Part shown: piece by piece, positions 21,204 through 31,408 of the stretch | Position numbering within the stretch: position 1 is the first letter of the stretch | Layout: every line of letters starts with the position of its first letter | Assembly (NCBI RefSeq): GCF_047496725.1 | Contig: NC_132983.1 | Span: 7,256,501-7,320,500 of the forward strand | DNA length: 64,000 nucleotides | Origin: Anoplolepis gracilipes | Taxonomy: Eukaryota; Arthropoda; Insecta; Hymenoptera; Formicidae | Direction of reading: 5' to 3' | Notes under the pieces: model-generated | Database searches by the model: none | The model's input: the letters and a program-made list of their open reading frames with translations, nothing else | Told to the model about the DNA's origin: nothing | Position numbers and translations under genes: made by a program

Positions 21204-21593
21204 TTAAATAGCGCAATGTATGTCTTTAAATTCGCGTGCCTCGACCGTTCGGAGAAACTGCAAGCACAATTGTCCGCAGATGCTTTGATTATAAGTTTGA
21301 TTGGATGTGTGATTATATTCTATTTTTGTCACATTTAAATATCGCACCAATTCATTCGGCGGTCGAAGATTGCTAAAACTGTCAAAATATATAGCTCGAT
21401 TCCCCCTCTTTGCATACACTACCCAGTGAGTACCCGAGCCTTTAATGTTATTCAAATTTATGATGCCGCTCTCGTTTCGATATATACCACCGATCGGTAA
21501 TGAGTTACGCATAAAAACACCTCTAAAATTTGGATTGTGCATACGTTTTGCTAGTTGCAGCAATTGTATGTTGGTAGTTACGCCCTCTGGCAT
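21204..21593 (-). CDS. Adenain-like cysteine protease
   Basis: An intact 129-aa frame. The catalytic layout is visible: His in GTHWVVY (about residue 55), an acidic residue in IYFDSF (about 70), and Cys in NQSICGQLCLQF (about 106). It matches the adenovirus/Polinton maturation protease (C5-like, Ulp1 fold), which cleaves capsid precursors during assembly. Short compared with adenovirus enzymes (about 200 aa) but usual for Polintons. The start at 21593 overlaps the end of the PLA2 gene by about 70 bases in another frame. Confidence 0.85.
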   Translation of the reverse strand: MPEGVTTNIQLLQLAKRMHNPNFRGVFMRNSLPIGGIYRNESGIINLNNIKGSGTHWVVYAKRGNRAIYFDSFSNLRPPNELVRYLNVTKIEYNHTSNQTYNQSICGQLCLQFLRTVEAREFKDIHCAI

Positions 21594-22221
21594 TTTTAGC
21601 GTCTCTTTGACGTTTTTTTTTCTTCTTTCTCATTGAGACTCCTCGTCCGTATTTGTATGGCGCGAGATATAATCCGCGACCTTCCATGGCGCGATTGTGA
21701 CGTAGCATCTCTTGAAACTGACGTTGTGTAGCTTTTCCATCGTTCACCATCTTTGCTACACCAGCCGCTCCACCAATCAGAGATCCGAAAGCGCCCAACA
21801 CTGGTAAAATCGGTACACCCCCGCGTTTTGCTACCGGAAATATTCGTTTTTTCACCGTCTTTTTCTTCGTTTTCGTCTTTAAACCCATACCGAACTTTGT
21901 TTTGGTTTTTATCGCTGTCCAGACAGCTGTGGTTGCGGCTCTCTCACCGAGAGACGAATCTTTCGCAGTGATGCGAGTTTGCGCCTTTTTGGCGAGTATC
22001 CTATCCGTCGCATGTCTTTCGGCAAGATTGTTACTCCGAAAGTACGCTATATCGTGTTCACGATACGCCGCGTCCAATGGGTTGATACCTCGATCACCCC
22101 TAGCCAATCGTTTTTCTAGCCGCGTGCCCGGACCGCAAAACTGGTATCCAGGAATATGCAATTCGATAGGAAGCGCGTTTATCGCACGATTTAATAGACC
22201 TCTACCTATTTGCGGTGACAT
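21523..22221 (-). CDS. PLA2-domain minor capsid protein (pVI-like tail)
   Basis: An intact 232-aa frame. Residues 20-75 hold the PLA2-like calcium loop (GYQFCGPGT) and the REHDIAY His-Asp pair. Residues 115-140 are Lys-rich. A Gly-rich hydrophobic segment follows (LGAFGSLIGGAAGVAKMV), then EMLRHNRAMEGRGLYLAP and a very basic end. The Gly-rich segment resembles membrane-active peptides of adenoviral pVI. It overlaps the protease gene. The same protein is in copy A at 2-601. Confidence 0.8.
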   Translation of the reverse strand: MSPQIGRGLLNRAINALPIELHIPGYQFCGPGTRLEKRLARGDRGINPLDAAYREHDIAYFRSNNLAERHATDRILAKKAQTRITAKDSSLGERAATTAVWTAIKTKTKFGMGLKTKTKKKTVKKRIFPVAKRGGVPILPVLGAFGSLIGGAAGVAKMVNDGKATQRQFQEMLRHNRAMEGRGLYLAPYKYGRGVSMRKKKKKRQRDAKNARGRNYQHTIAATSKTYAQSKF

Positions 22222-22259
22222 TCACGACCAGTTTATCGCACGATTTAATAGACCTCTAC

Positions 22260-22523
22260 TTATTTGCGTTGACATTCACGACAATCTTTTATCATTGGAG
22301 CTGGACCGTCAATGTGCGTTTGTTGCCACGGTTGATTGTAATGTTCGAAACAGCGACGATAGGTCTGAACCTCCGAATCCACCTTTATGTATTCCGGAAG
22401 TTTGTCCCACACGTAGTGGACGTGATTACCACACATTCGCAATAAAACTGCTTTAGATACAAACTGTAGCTGTTCGGCACTCAAATCGAGAATATCGTAA
22501 GGACTTGATAGCAGGACAAACAT
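22260..22523 (-). CDS. Small conserved Polinton protein
   Basis: I choose ATG 22523 (MFVLLSSPYDILDLS) because copy A starts at the same point, although the frame is open further upstream to 22658. About 87 aa, containing VWDKLPEYIK, YRRCFEHYN and a terminal DCRECQRK. The DKLPEYIK to QRK part is highly conserved between the two copies, so it was under selection. Function unknown. A short duplication of GATTTAATAGACCTCTAC (22190 and 22240) lies between it and the PLA2 gene. Confidence 0.6.
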   Translation of the reverse strand: MFVLLSSPYDILDLSAEQLQFVSKAVLLRMCGNHVHYVWDKLPEYIKVDSEVQTYRRCFEHYNQPWQQTHIDGPAPMIKDCRECQRK

Positions 22524-22673
22524 TTTTTCGTTACTGAGCACTTCGTAGTTCCGCGCAGCTATAAATAGACAGGCGTACGATCCGAATCGGAAGTGGGAAA
22601 ATGAAATTCGTGCGATAACCTTTCGCGATACGCGTGACAAATTACGACACATTACCACGCCAGATTACGCTCG

Positions 22674-23311
22674 ATGGGGGACAACGCGGAGATGCGTAGA
22701 CATGGTACGATGCTGCCGAATACTATACGCGCAATCGTTTGCGGCCCCTCGAATTGCGGTAAAACTAACGTGTTGATTAGTTTGATAGAAAGCCCGCACG
22801 GCGTCCGCTTTGAAAATGTGTACGTGTATTCAAAGTCACTGTAACAGCCAAAATATCGATATCTGGAGAATTTGTTTACGTCGATCGATGAAATCGGCTA
22901 TTTTACATTCTCCAATAACAGTGACGTCATTCCACCGAGCGAAGCACGTCCAAACTCGATTTTCGTTTTTGATGACGTGGCGTGCGACAAACAAAATACG
23001 ATAAGAGAATATTTCTCAATGGGACGCCACTCGAACGTCGACTGCTTCTATCTCTGCCAGACATACGCGAGAATACCGAAATATCTTTTACGCGACAATG
23101 CGAACCTGCTAATCTTGTTTAAACAGGATGGCACCAACTTGAAACACGTGTACAACGATCACGTGAATACCGACATGTCATACGAGGATTGTTATGTCGT
23201 ACTTGTTGGCAGTAAAAATATGGATTTCTCGTGATAGACAAGGATAGCTTGCTTATAAACGGGCGATACAGAAACGGATTTAACGTGTTTGCGATACCAC
23301 AAAACGATTAG
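22674..23311 (+). pseudogene. Genome-packaging ATPase (FtsK/HerA, A32-like), broken
   Basis: ATG 22674 gives MGDNAEMRRHGTMLPN. Walker A is intact (GPSNCGKTN), and Walker B is FVFDDVAC. A TAA at about 22842 replaces a Gln codon present in copy A, and a deletion and frameshift near 23190 destroys the C-terminus. The two Polinton copies therefore carry different lesions in this gene. The stop is at 23309-23311. Confidence 0.85.
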
Positions 23312-23370
23312 TTGTTGCTTACATTTTGTCGTGAGGGGTGAAACGCGAGCGTTCAACACTCTCTATCGAT

Positions 23371-24453
23371 ATGGCTGGGAGCGATAATATTTGCGAGTGT
23401 GAAAAGATGGCGAAGGAGATTGCAAAAACGAGCGAATCGATCCGCAAGAAACATCGCGCTTTGAAGATCGGTAACATCGATGACGATATCGCAGTCAAGA
23501 CCCATTTTAAACCTATTATCGAGCCGCTGCAAAAGATTGTCGACAACTCGTTCGCGGTGAAAAATAAGTCGGAGAGTAGCGCAAAGATTAAAATCTTACT
23601 CATCAAGCAATACAAGGAGGATGAGAAGGAAGAGGCTAAAGATGAGGAGGTAGAGGAAGAGGAAGAGGAAGAGGAAGATGCGACACCGAAAAAAAGGAAA
23701 CGATCGGACGTTTTATTGTATGAACCATCGATAGCCTCTACGCCGTTAGCCGCACCAACATGCGTAACGAAGATATTTTCGAAACCTCGGGCAACATGCT
23801 CGAATCATCGTTTGTTCGAAACAAGTTACAAACGCCGGAAGGTCAAGAAACGTTGCGGGAGTACTTTGGACCACTTGGGCAAAAGTACATAGACGCTTTG
23901 CTCAGTGGCGACAAAAATCACGAGATTGATCATGTGTATGGAGTCTATTTTGACAGAAAGAATGAAATGCGACTCGGCAACAAACGATTCAACATCAACA
24001 AAGATGACTCTATTATCATAGACAATGTGCGGTACATTGGAACGCCAGGATTGTACGAGTTGATCTTCAAGAGAATTCCCGATGACGAACTTTACACGAG
24101 GGGGAACGATTTGGAAAAATACAAGAGCATATTATTGGTGACGAACGCGCATAGACGCGATTATGATGCGCAGGGCCATTTGAAGGGTAACAGGGGGTAC
24201 AAGTACAAACATAATTGCACCGTTGATGTCGCTCGAATCGAAAAATGCAAAATCTGGAGGGGAGATATCTATGCCTCGCGCTATGACGCTAACCAACAAT
24301 ATGATTGATTACGTGCACTGGGACGATCCCAACGAACTAGTAGATCGGCTACGATTGCTCAACGCTTCGCGCCAAGCTGGTCACAACGCTCACGACAACG
24401 AGATCCAGTCGATCATCGAGGAACTTCGCGAAGCAGGAATTATTATAAATTAA
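23371..24453 (+). pseudogene. DUF8207-like Polinton protein, frameshifted
   Basis: ATG 23371 (MAGSDNICECEKMAK) matches the copy A start. The N-terminal half is helical with an acidic run (about ten Glu, 23650-23680) and a basic KKRKR, nuclear-signal-like. Frameshifts near 23760 and 24210 separate it from the C-terminal domain: IGTPGLYELIFKRIP, YKSILLVTNAHRR and DYVHWDDPNELVDRL. It ends EELREAGIIIN at 24453. Role unknown. Confidence 0.65.
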
Positions 24454-24522
24454 ATGGTGTCTCGACAAAACTAATCAGTCGATCAGCGTTGCGTGACACT
24501 TTACGAAGCATCATAAAAAAAA

Positions 24523-24885
24523 ATGTTTATCAACAAATTTGGATTATTCGATCCAAGAAATGATGCAACCGGCACAAAGGGTTCTTGGGATAGATTGGTA
24601 AAAAGTTATGTGCACGAAAACGCTTTGTGTTGCGTCGTTACAGACTTCGATGCAAGGTCACGTAAGATTCGTCGTGTAGCGCAACCAGAGGCTGACACCG
24701 ATGCCGTCAACAAACTGTATGTGGAGTCCTGCGTTAAAAGATTAATGAATCGACAGAAAGAATCAGACGAGAAGCTGATTTCGCTTGAGAAGAACGTGCG
24801 AGCAATACAGATTGTGCTAAACGAACTTCAACGCCCGGCTAACGCTAACTCAGAAAAAGCTATCAACCTAAATGAGTATCAGTGA
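24523..24885 (+). CDS. Fibre-like protein with DAVNK-YV motif, copy B
   Basis: An intact 120-aa frame almost identical to 2849-3211. It has QPEADTDAVNKLYVES and a C-terminal helix. This gene and the protease are the best preserved in copy B. It overlaps the next gene by 14 bases in another frame. Confidence 0.6.
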   Translation: MFINKFGLFDPRNDATGTKGSWDRLVKSYVHENALCCVVTDFDARSRKIRRVAQPEADTDAVNKLYVESCVKRLMNRQKESDEKLISLEKNVRAIQIVLNELQRPANANSEKAINLNEYQ

Positions 24886-25285
24886 ACGGGTTAGGAGCGG
24901 CTATCAAACGAACAGCTACGAAGGATTATCGAACGGCTGCGAACAATTATCGAACAGCTACGAAGAATTATCGAACTGCTATGTAACTACAATGAGTGGC
25001 AGTGGCAGTGAACGACCTAGCAGTAGCAGCAGCAGCAGCAGCTGCAACAGCTTCGAACGAGGCTATCAGCATCTCAAGCAGGGCTGCGAACGAGGCTACG
25101 AACACGTTCTTAACGGCTACACTCAAGTTTACAAACAACTCAAGAACTCCTATGATCGGTTAAAAGACGTCTGTGAACGAGGCTACGAACGGGTTAGAAG
25201 CGGCTACGAACGAGTCAAAAACGACCGCGAAAAAGGCTGCGAAAGGGTCAAGAACGATTTTCGAATGGGTGAAGGACGGCGGTGA
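24872..25285 (+). CDS. Repeat-built coiled-coil protein, copy B
   Basis: 137 aa. N-terminal seven-residue repeats (SNGCEQL, SNSYEEL), an 8-Ser linker, then eleven-residue Tyr/Lys repeats (GYEHVLNGYTQ, GYERVRSGYER). The repeat continues past the stop in another frame to about 25440 as EQVKNSYEQVKNGYEQVKN. A frameshift may therefore have shortened it, and the repeat number differs from copy A. Confidence 0.55.
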   Translation: MSISERVRSGYQTNSYEGLSNGCEQLSNSYEELSNCYVTTMSGSGSERPSSSSSSSSCNSFERGYQHLKQGCERGYEHVLNGYTQVYKQLKNSYDRLKDVCERGYERVRSGYERVKNDREKGCERVKNDFRMGEGRR

Positions 25286-25460
25286 ACAACGCAAGAAGAC
25301 AGGTCAAGAACAGGTCAAGAACAGCTACGAACAGGTCAAGAACGGCTACGAACAGGTCAAGAACAGGTCAAGAACAGATTAGAACAGGTTAGAACAGATT
25401 AGAACAGGTTAGAACAGGTCAGAACAGGTCAAGAACGGCTATTAAAGGCGATAAACGAAA

Positions 25461-26417
25461 ATGAGTGAAAAAAAAGCGAACAACAAACGGGCATCGAGAA
25501 AAACTGACAAAGCAAAGAATCAACATAGTTTAGAGAGACGACAGTTGGTGAACGAATTGTACGCGCCGGTGAGAAAAAATTTTCCCCGAAGACACGTCAT
25601 AGTGCGGGGATACGATGATCTGTGGCAAGCCGACATCGTCAAGATGCGTCCGTATTCTCGTTTCAACAAAGGTTACCACTACATACTCACCGTCATCGAT
25701 GTGTTGAGCAAGTATGCATGGATTGTACCACTCAAGAGTAAAGGTGGAAGCGAGACGGCTGATACAATCGCCAAAATAATTCGAGATAGCAAGAGATGTC
25801 CGAAAAACATGCAAACTGATAACGGGAAGGAATTTTACAATACCGATGTGCAACGGCTTATACGGAAACATAACATTAATCACTATTCCACATATTCGGT
25901 ATTGAAGGCGTCTGTCGTCGAGCGATTCAATCGCACGCTGAACGGAACTTACAAGTGGATCGACGCGTTATCCTGACTCGTTGCAGAATATAACGCGCGA
26001 AAACATCGCACTATCAATATGAGACCTATCGATGTTACTCCTACGATCACTGATAGACTTTTAAATATGGTATACAACAGTATAAAAGTTGCTGCTCCTG
26101 CAAAGTTTAAAGTAGGTGACCTGGTACGCGTTAGCAAATACAAAAAACTTTTCGAAAAGGGTTACACACCAAATTGGACAACCGAGGTGTTTAAGATTGT
26201 TAAAGTGCAACATACTAATCCCGTAACATATCTACTCGAGGATTATCGCAAAAAATCTATCGCTGGAGCGTTTTACGAGCACGAGTTGCATCGCGCGAAT
26301 TATCCAGATGTGTATCTCGTGGAGAAAGTACTGCGCAGGAGTGACGAGGTTTACGTGAAATGGCTGGGATTTGATAGTTCGCACAATTCTTGGGTACATA
26401 AGGATCATGTAATTTAA
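25461..26417 (+). pseudogene. Retroviral-type integrase with chromodomain, one stop and a deletion
   Basis: ATG 25461 gives MSEKKANNKRASRKT. DDE residues lie in LWQADIVKM, QTDNGKEF and VVERFNR. About ten codons present in copy A are missing after NRTLN, and a TGA at 25974-25976 follows. The C-terminal part (26019-26417) has the FKVGDLVRVSKYKK SH3-like segment and a chromodomain (EVYVKWLGFDSS, WVHKDHVI). Confidence 0.85.
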
Positions 26418-26564
26418 TTTTATAAGACATACAATGTATTCAATATAAAAATATATGAAATATTTGAAATATACAAAATCTTTATTAATACATCCTTTCC
26501 AATAGTCATTACGATATATAAAATATGAAATATACATACAAGAAAAAATCACACACATTATATT

Positions 26565-29500
26565 TTATAAAGATATCTTATAATGTCCCCACGGTAACGT
26601 ATCAGTAGTTGTAGGTACGATATACCGCTTGTCGTCGTACGGACTTAAAGCAATTTTTGTTTTGCGAATGGTGTATACCTTGTGTAATATTGATCTTATA
26701 CACGATTGACTACGCGTTATTTCAATCTTTTCGTTCAAACACCGCGTGTAATCGTCAAACGTTATCGTTCTCGCAACAACGTTACTCTTGACGCCTTTTA
26801 TCTTTTTCGTATCCTTCTTATCATCCACGCGCAACGCATACATTTTTGCTCTAAGCCCGACAAATTCGGTCATTATGGTACCGTTGTTTTCATCCTTCAT
26901 TAGACCCGGTACCTTTTTATTCACGAGCGGTATACCGTACGCATTGTCTATCGCATAATCGCTCGTATCAAATCTGCTGATGTCGCGTTTCAAATTCTCG
27001 TACACATCGTCGCACTCAATGTGATATATGACTATCCGTATTAGTGTACATGACTTTGCATCTTTCCCGATACATTGGTACCATATAGTCGTGGTGAAAT
27101 TCGTACAAACATGTCTTGGATATATCGAGAATACACATACCTACGTAAATTGGTTTGTAGAATTTCACCTCGAGTTTACGTAATTCTACAGCGATTAGAT
27201 TTTCCGAAAAAATGCTTCTGCTATGAAAATTTGATTTTGCAATCAATATCTCTGCGCCGTACCTTCCGTCCCATTTTATTAAAAGTTTAACATCTACGCG
27301 ATTGCGTATATTTTCCATTGTTTTGCCAAACACTGCATTATTCATTAGTTTGTACAAATTTTTTTCAAAATCATTTTTTGCCAGTGATCTAAATTTTGTG
27401 TTGAGTTCTATATAAGTTCGGAGCCACGGAGATTGAGTGAATTGTAATATATGATGAATTTTTGTAACACGAAGACCGTCACGTGAACATTGCTGCAGGT
27501 TGCGGTAGTGTATCACGTAACGCTTTTTATCGTATACGGTTGTGAGAAGCTTGCCCTCGCGCTTGCCGGGTGGTTTGGCGCGTGTCGGACAAAACGGTAG
27601 GTCAGTGTATGAATCGTGAAGATGCTGCGGATACTCGAGATCGACTTTGAGGATGTAGCCTGTAGACGAATCGAGCGCGATCGATGATACATCAAAATTG
27701 GAAACATTATCGACCCACTGAAAATCGGCGTAGGACAATGGTTGACACATTGCCCATTCGTATAAATTATTAACATCGAAATACATCAAGTATGTTGATG
27801 GTTTCGATAAGTCATACGACTGCATGTACTTGTTATTAGCACGCGCGTACCTGTTGGAACATTGACTCAGACCACTGCGTATATCTCGTTCGATAAACAT
27901 AACCATGTCAATGTCTGTGAGTAATTCAAATATAATTTTCGTATACTTTAACATGGCGTCCCACGTGTAACCGGGAAGAGTATAGTAATACGCAGGGTCG
28001 AGCCCATAACTCTTGATACAATTCTCTCGGAAATTTTCAAAAATGTCTGCTAATAACAAAACATCGATTTTTAAATACAGATCGCTATATTCACCTAGCG
28101 TTCGAATGGAGAATCGCTTCCACACAGTCTCAGCGTGCGCGTAATCGCTCTCAGATACTGTGTTACCTGTCAAGAAATTGTAAAATGATTCTCGCGATGG
28201 TAAACACGCATCTTGCAATTTATCTACGCAGTCAATGTACTCGTACGGGAAGACACCTTTTCTTGTTAATAAATTGAAATCTTCGGCGGATAAATTTTTA
28301 TATTCCGATTGTAAAATTTTAAGTTTATCCTTGCTCAGAAAAGACGCCAATTTGTCGAGACTTGTTGTGAGAAATTTATATGAATCTATGAAACGTAATT
28401 TAATGTGATTTCCCGGTTTGTCTTTTGTACCTTTAACATGTTTTGTAAATGAAATATATTTTTCTTTTGTTATCGGAAGTAAATCGATTCCCCCTTCAAA
28501 CGCTGTGGCTATTTCCTTGATTATAAAGTGAGAATCATAACCAGATAAATTGTGAAATACTATTGGAATGCAAAAAGATTCTTTGTAATTGCAATTTGAA
28601 TGCGCGGGACGTCTGTACCGCCCGGTCAAATGACAATGATCGCGTACGCGCGTATCATCTTCTACGAATGGTTTCTCACATATATGACACTGGGTCGCAC
28701 TTCGAAATTCTTTCCATTCATTTTGCGTTAAATTTACCATGGGGACATTGGTTGTTAAAATATTTTCTACACGTTGCGCCAAATTTTTAAGTTCGTCGGT
28801 GAACCATGCAACGCAATTGGCTTCGCGACGAGAATGATACGCGGATAACGAATTATCGTACGAGCAATGTACATAATAAGCCATACTAAATACTTGGTGA
28901 TGTTGATAAAAATTTTCTTCTTCTTTTTTCACCAAAACGCACTCCAGGTCGGCGTACACGACGAAAGGTAGTCGCTCCTTCCTGTTGTAGTTGGTAAATG
29001 CGAGCCACTTATCCTTATCGCTCGGTAATCGGATAGCGCAGTCGTTCATCTTTCCACAGTCTACTGTATGTGATTGCAATTTCTCGACCGAGTGAAAATA
29101 GTGCATGCATCTGTAAAATAAAAGTTAAAATTTTTATATCCTTGTTTTAAATATTTTTAGACAGTTTTATTAAATATACATACCGATCGCAGATATATTT
29201 TTTAGTCTTGTGTTTGCTGAGTTGCATACTAACAAGTCTAGATAGATTCTTGATCCATGCAAAATGTCCGATATCTTGCGCATCTTGCACGTAGAGCAAG
29301 TTGACGTGCTTGTCTCTCTTTTGCTCCGTAAGGTGAATAGGGACAATGTTTTCGTTTTCAAAACTGTACACGTTGATTGAAATGTCATTATAAATTTCAA
29401 ATTTTTTAATTTGATTAAGAGTGACTGGAAACTGAATATCTTGGAGATTTAGTACTGTTTTATAATGCGGGTACGATGATTGTCGGTGTGTGCATCTTTC

Positions 29501-30280
29501 AGCTGGATACAGAGCAGCCACTACCGCCCACGCAAAACATGCATTGTCTTTAGATTGCACGTTAACCACTGCTCGTTTCATTATTATCTGTCACGATAAT
29601 TGCACGTAACATCCGGCGCTCATAGGATTATATTTATTTATATTTACAGTCAAATTTAGTATACGCGATAATGCCCATCCGCTATCGCGTTCCTGAAATT
29701 CTTCGAGCGATGCAAGAATTGACTCGACGACTCGTCTCTCATACCACTCGCGTAAATCGGATGTATGTAAGAGTTCACAGTTTCTCGTATTGATTGATTT
29801 ATTGGCATGCTTATCGCCCGCCACAAACTCGCCGTTAAACACTGTATTCACTTTCACACTGTTGTGTTTTTGCATAACGTCTCGCACGTGCACGAGCACA
29901 ATGTCACTCGCATTTTTCAAAAATTGACGAGGTTCGATGTGATTATAATTTATAACCGCACCAGTCAAGATGCGGCTCTCAAACGCCGTATCAATCTTTC
30001 GCTATATGAGTCTCTCCGCGTTATTTTCACTACTATAATCACCACCACTGGGTATAAACTGTCTCTGCAATCGAGTTTTTGCACCCTCGAGTCGCACAAT
30101 TCTTGTCACCAAAGATTGTCTATTTCCGATTGAGAGTCGCGGATGCTTGACACAGCTGCGTTTTTCAAGCTCTTCGATAAACTCCTTGCAATGCTGCAGC
30201 CATCCAAAATATTCACCCAATGTGGTGACTTGGTGGGAACGTTCCAACAAGTCGCGTTCTTTCTGCTGCACATTTTCCAT
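26565..30280 (-). pseudogene. Protein-primed DNA polymerase B with one spliced intron, broken
   Basis: The pieces run from ATG 30280 in one direction: 30002-30280, 29591-29968, 29184-29581, intron 29111-29183 (GTATGT to TTTTACAG, 73 bp), 27016-29110, 26565-27005. In-frame stops at about 30002 (TAG) and 29588 (TGA) and a frameshift near 27010 break it. It contains FVVYADLEC (exonuclease), FDVNNLYEWAM (A), KLMNNAVFGKT (B) and YTNTDS (C), where the first catalytic Asp of the YTDTDS seen in copy A is Asn. It would copy the linear genome from a protein primer. Confidence 0.85.
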
Positions 30281-30289
30281 TTTTTCTCT

Positions 30290-30664
30290 CTATTTTTGTG
30301 TGTAAACATAACACATATTACGCGACATTATTATATGTAATAAAATTTGACAGCTGCTGCACCATCGCATATCCACCTCATCGGGCGATGTAACTTTATG
30401 TCTCCGTATTTCATACATTACTCCGATGTCATCTCGAAAGGTGTCTATACACGAAGCACAGAGAGCTAGAGCACCACCCGTTGAATAATAAAAGTGTATG
30501 GCGCAAATCTTACGTTGATTTTGCGCACGGAGTTGTTCATTTTCTACTACGTTGTCGTCAAAATCGGTATTATTGCAATCACTAATATAATTACTATCGT
30601 CCGACAACGCATGCTCTTCGTCTGACGACTCGTCTATTATCGCTTCGAAATTAATATTTTCCAT
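30290..30664 (-). CDS. E7-like acidic CXXC-X29-CXXC zinc protein, right copy
   Basis: An intact 124-aa frame. The acidic N-terminus (IDESSDEEHALSDDSN) looks like a casein-kinase-2 target. Then KICAIHFYYS, CASC, exactly 29 residues, CSSC, and ILLHIIMSRNMC. It is the inverted counterpart of 15865-16303, which shares the C-I-FYY, CXXC-X29-CXXC and L-II-C positions. Papillomavirus E7 has an acidic region followed by a CXXC-X29-CXXC zinc fold; adintoviruses are reported to carry small oncoprotein-like genes. No LXCXE seen. It is placed between PolB and the terminal repeat, where early or host-interaction genes would be expected. Confidence 0.65.
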   Translation of the reverse strand: MENINFEAIIDESSDEEHALSDDSNYISDCNNTDFDDNVVENEQLRAQNQRKICAIHFYYSTGGALALCASCIDTFRDDIGVMYEIRRHKVTSPDEVDMRWCSSCQILLHIIMSRNMCYVYTQK

Positions 30665-30904
30665 TTATTCACTATTGTGACACTAACAATTCTAATAGCT
30701 GACAGTAACCACTCAAATTTTTTTTTTCCACAGCTTTCTCTATGCCCTTTCAAATCGTACTATGGTTTGACGGGGCTCTCATTCTTTTATTTCGCCTAAT
30801 TCCGTTTTAACACATCCTACCAAACGTCAACGCTTTTGCATCTATAAAAACGTTCCGACATGTTCGTTGCAGCCTCGGCCAAAAATTTCTATTGTTTTCC
30901 CACG

Positions 30905-31408
30905 ACTTTTATGGCTTCTAAAATGTCCCCCGGCTATAAATCAACCACAAAGATAAACACCTTGCAGTTGCAGTTTTTTCCTTAAAAATTATGGAAGATG
31001 TTTCGCTCCAGTTTATGGGAGATTTTCCGCGAGGGTGCAAAGCTGCCGAACGCCGGCGCTTAAAATCTCTTTTTCCATAATATTCTAATGGTCATAAAAT
31101 GATCATAAAAATTAGAAAAAAAAAAAAATAGTTTTATGGTGCAAAGCTGCCGAACGTCGGCGCTTAAAATCCTAATGATATAATGACCATAAAATGATCA
31201 TAAAATTAGAAAAAAACAGTTTTATGACTTCTAAAATGCCCCCGGCTATAAAATCAACCACAAAGATAAACATCTACTTTCGAACGTATGTAGGACCCTT
31301 CACCCCCCCCTTTCCGAAAACACCAGACCCCTCGCGCCTCCCAGATACCCCCGCCCCCGCACCTCACCTCGGAGCCCTATGGCCTAGAATCCCCACTATA
31401 ACACTACT
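30905..31408. repeat. Polinton B right terminal inverted repeat
   Basis: Inverse of the left repeat. The GCAAAGCTGCCGAACG unit occurs twice, and the two ends differ by small tandem gains and losses. The outermost bases are CTATAACACTACT. Confidence 0.85.

Larger units (their letters stand above)
15217..31408. mobile_element. Polinton/Maverick (adintovirus-like) element, copy B, near complete
   Basis: The termini start AGTAGTGTTATAG, in line with the AG start of Polintons, and are flanked by a 6-bp duplication TAAATA (15211-15216 and 31409-31414), the size expected for retroviral-type integrases in this group. A shift of two bases gives AATAAA equally well. Inside are major capsid (broken), penton, protease, PLA2 protein, ATPase, DUF8207-like, fibre-like, coiled-coil, integrase and PolB genes. 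There is also a small zinc-binding protein at each end. Length is 16.2 kb including a 1.7-kb Penelope insertion. Confidence 0.9.

Noticed and set aside
25530..25883. Minus-strand frame opposite the integrase (also 3831-4187)
   Set aside because: Shadow of the conserved integrase in both copies; the plus-strand product carries the catalytic motifs.
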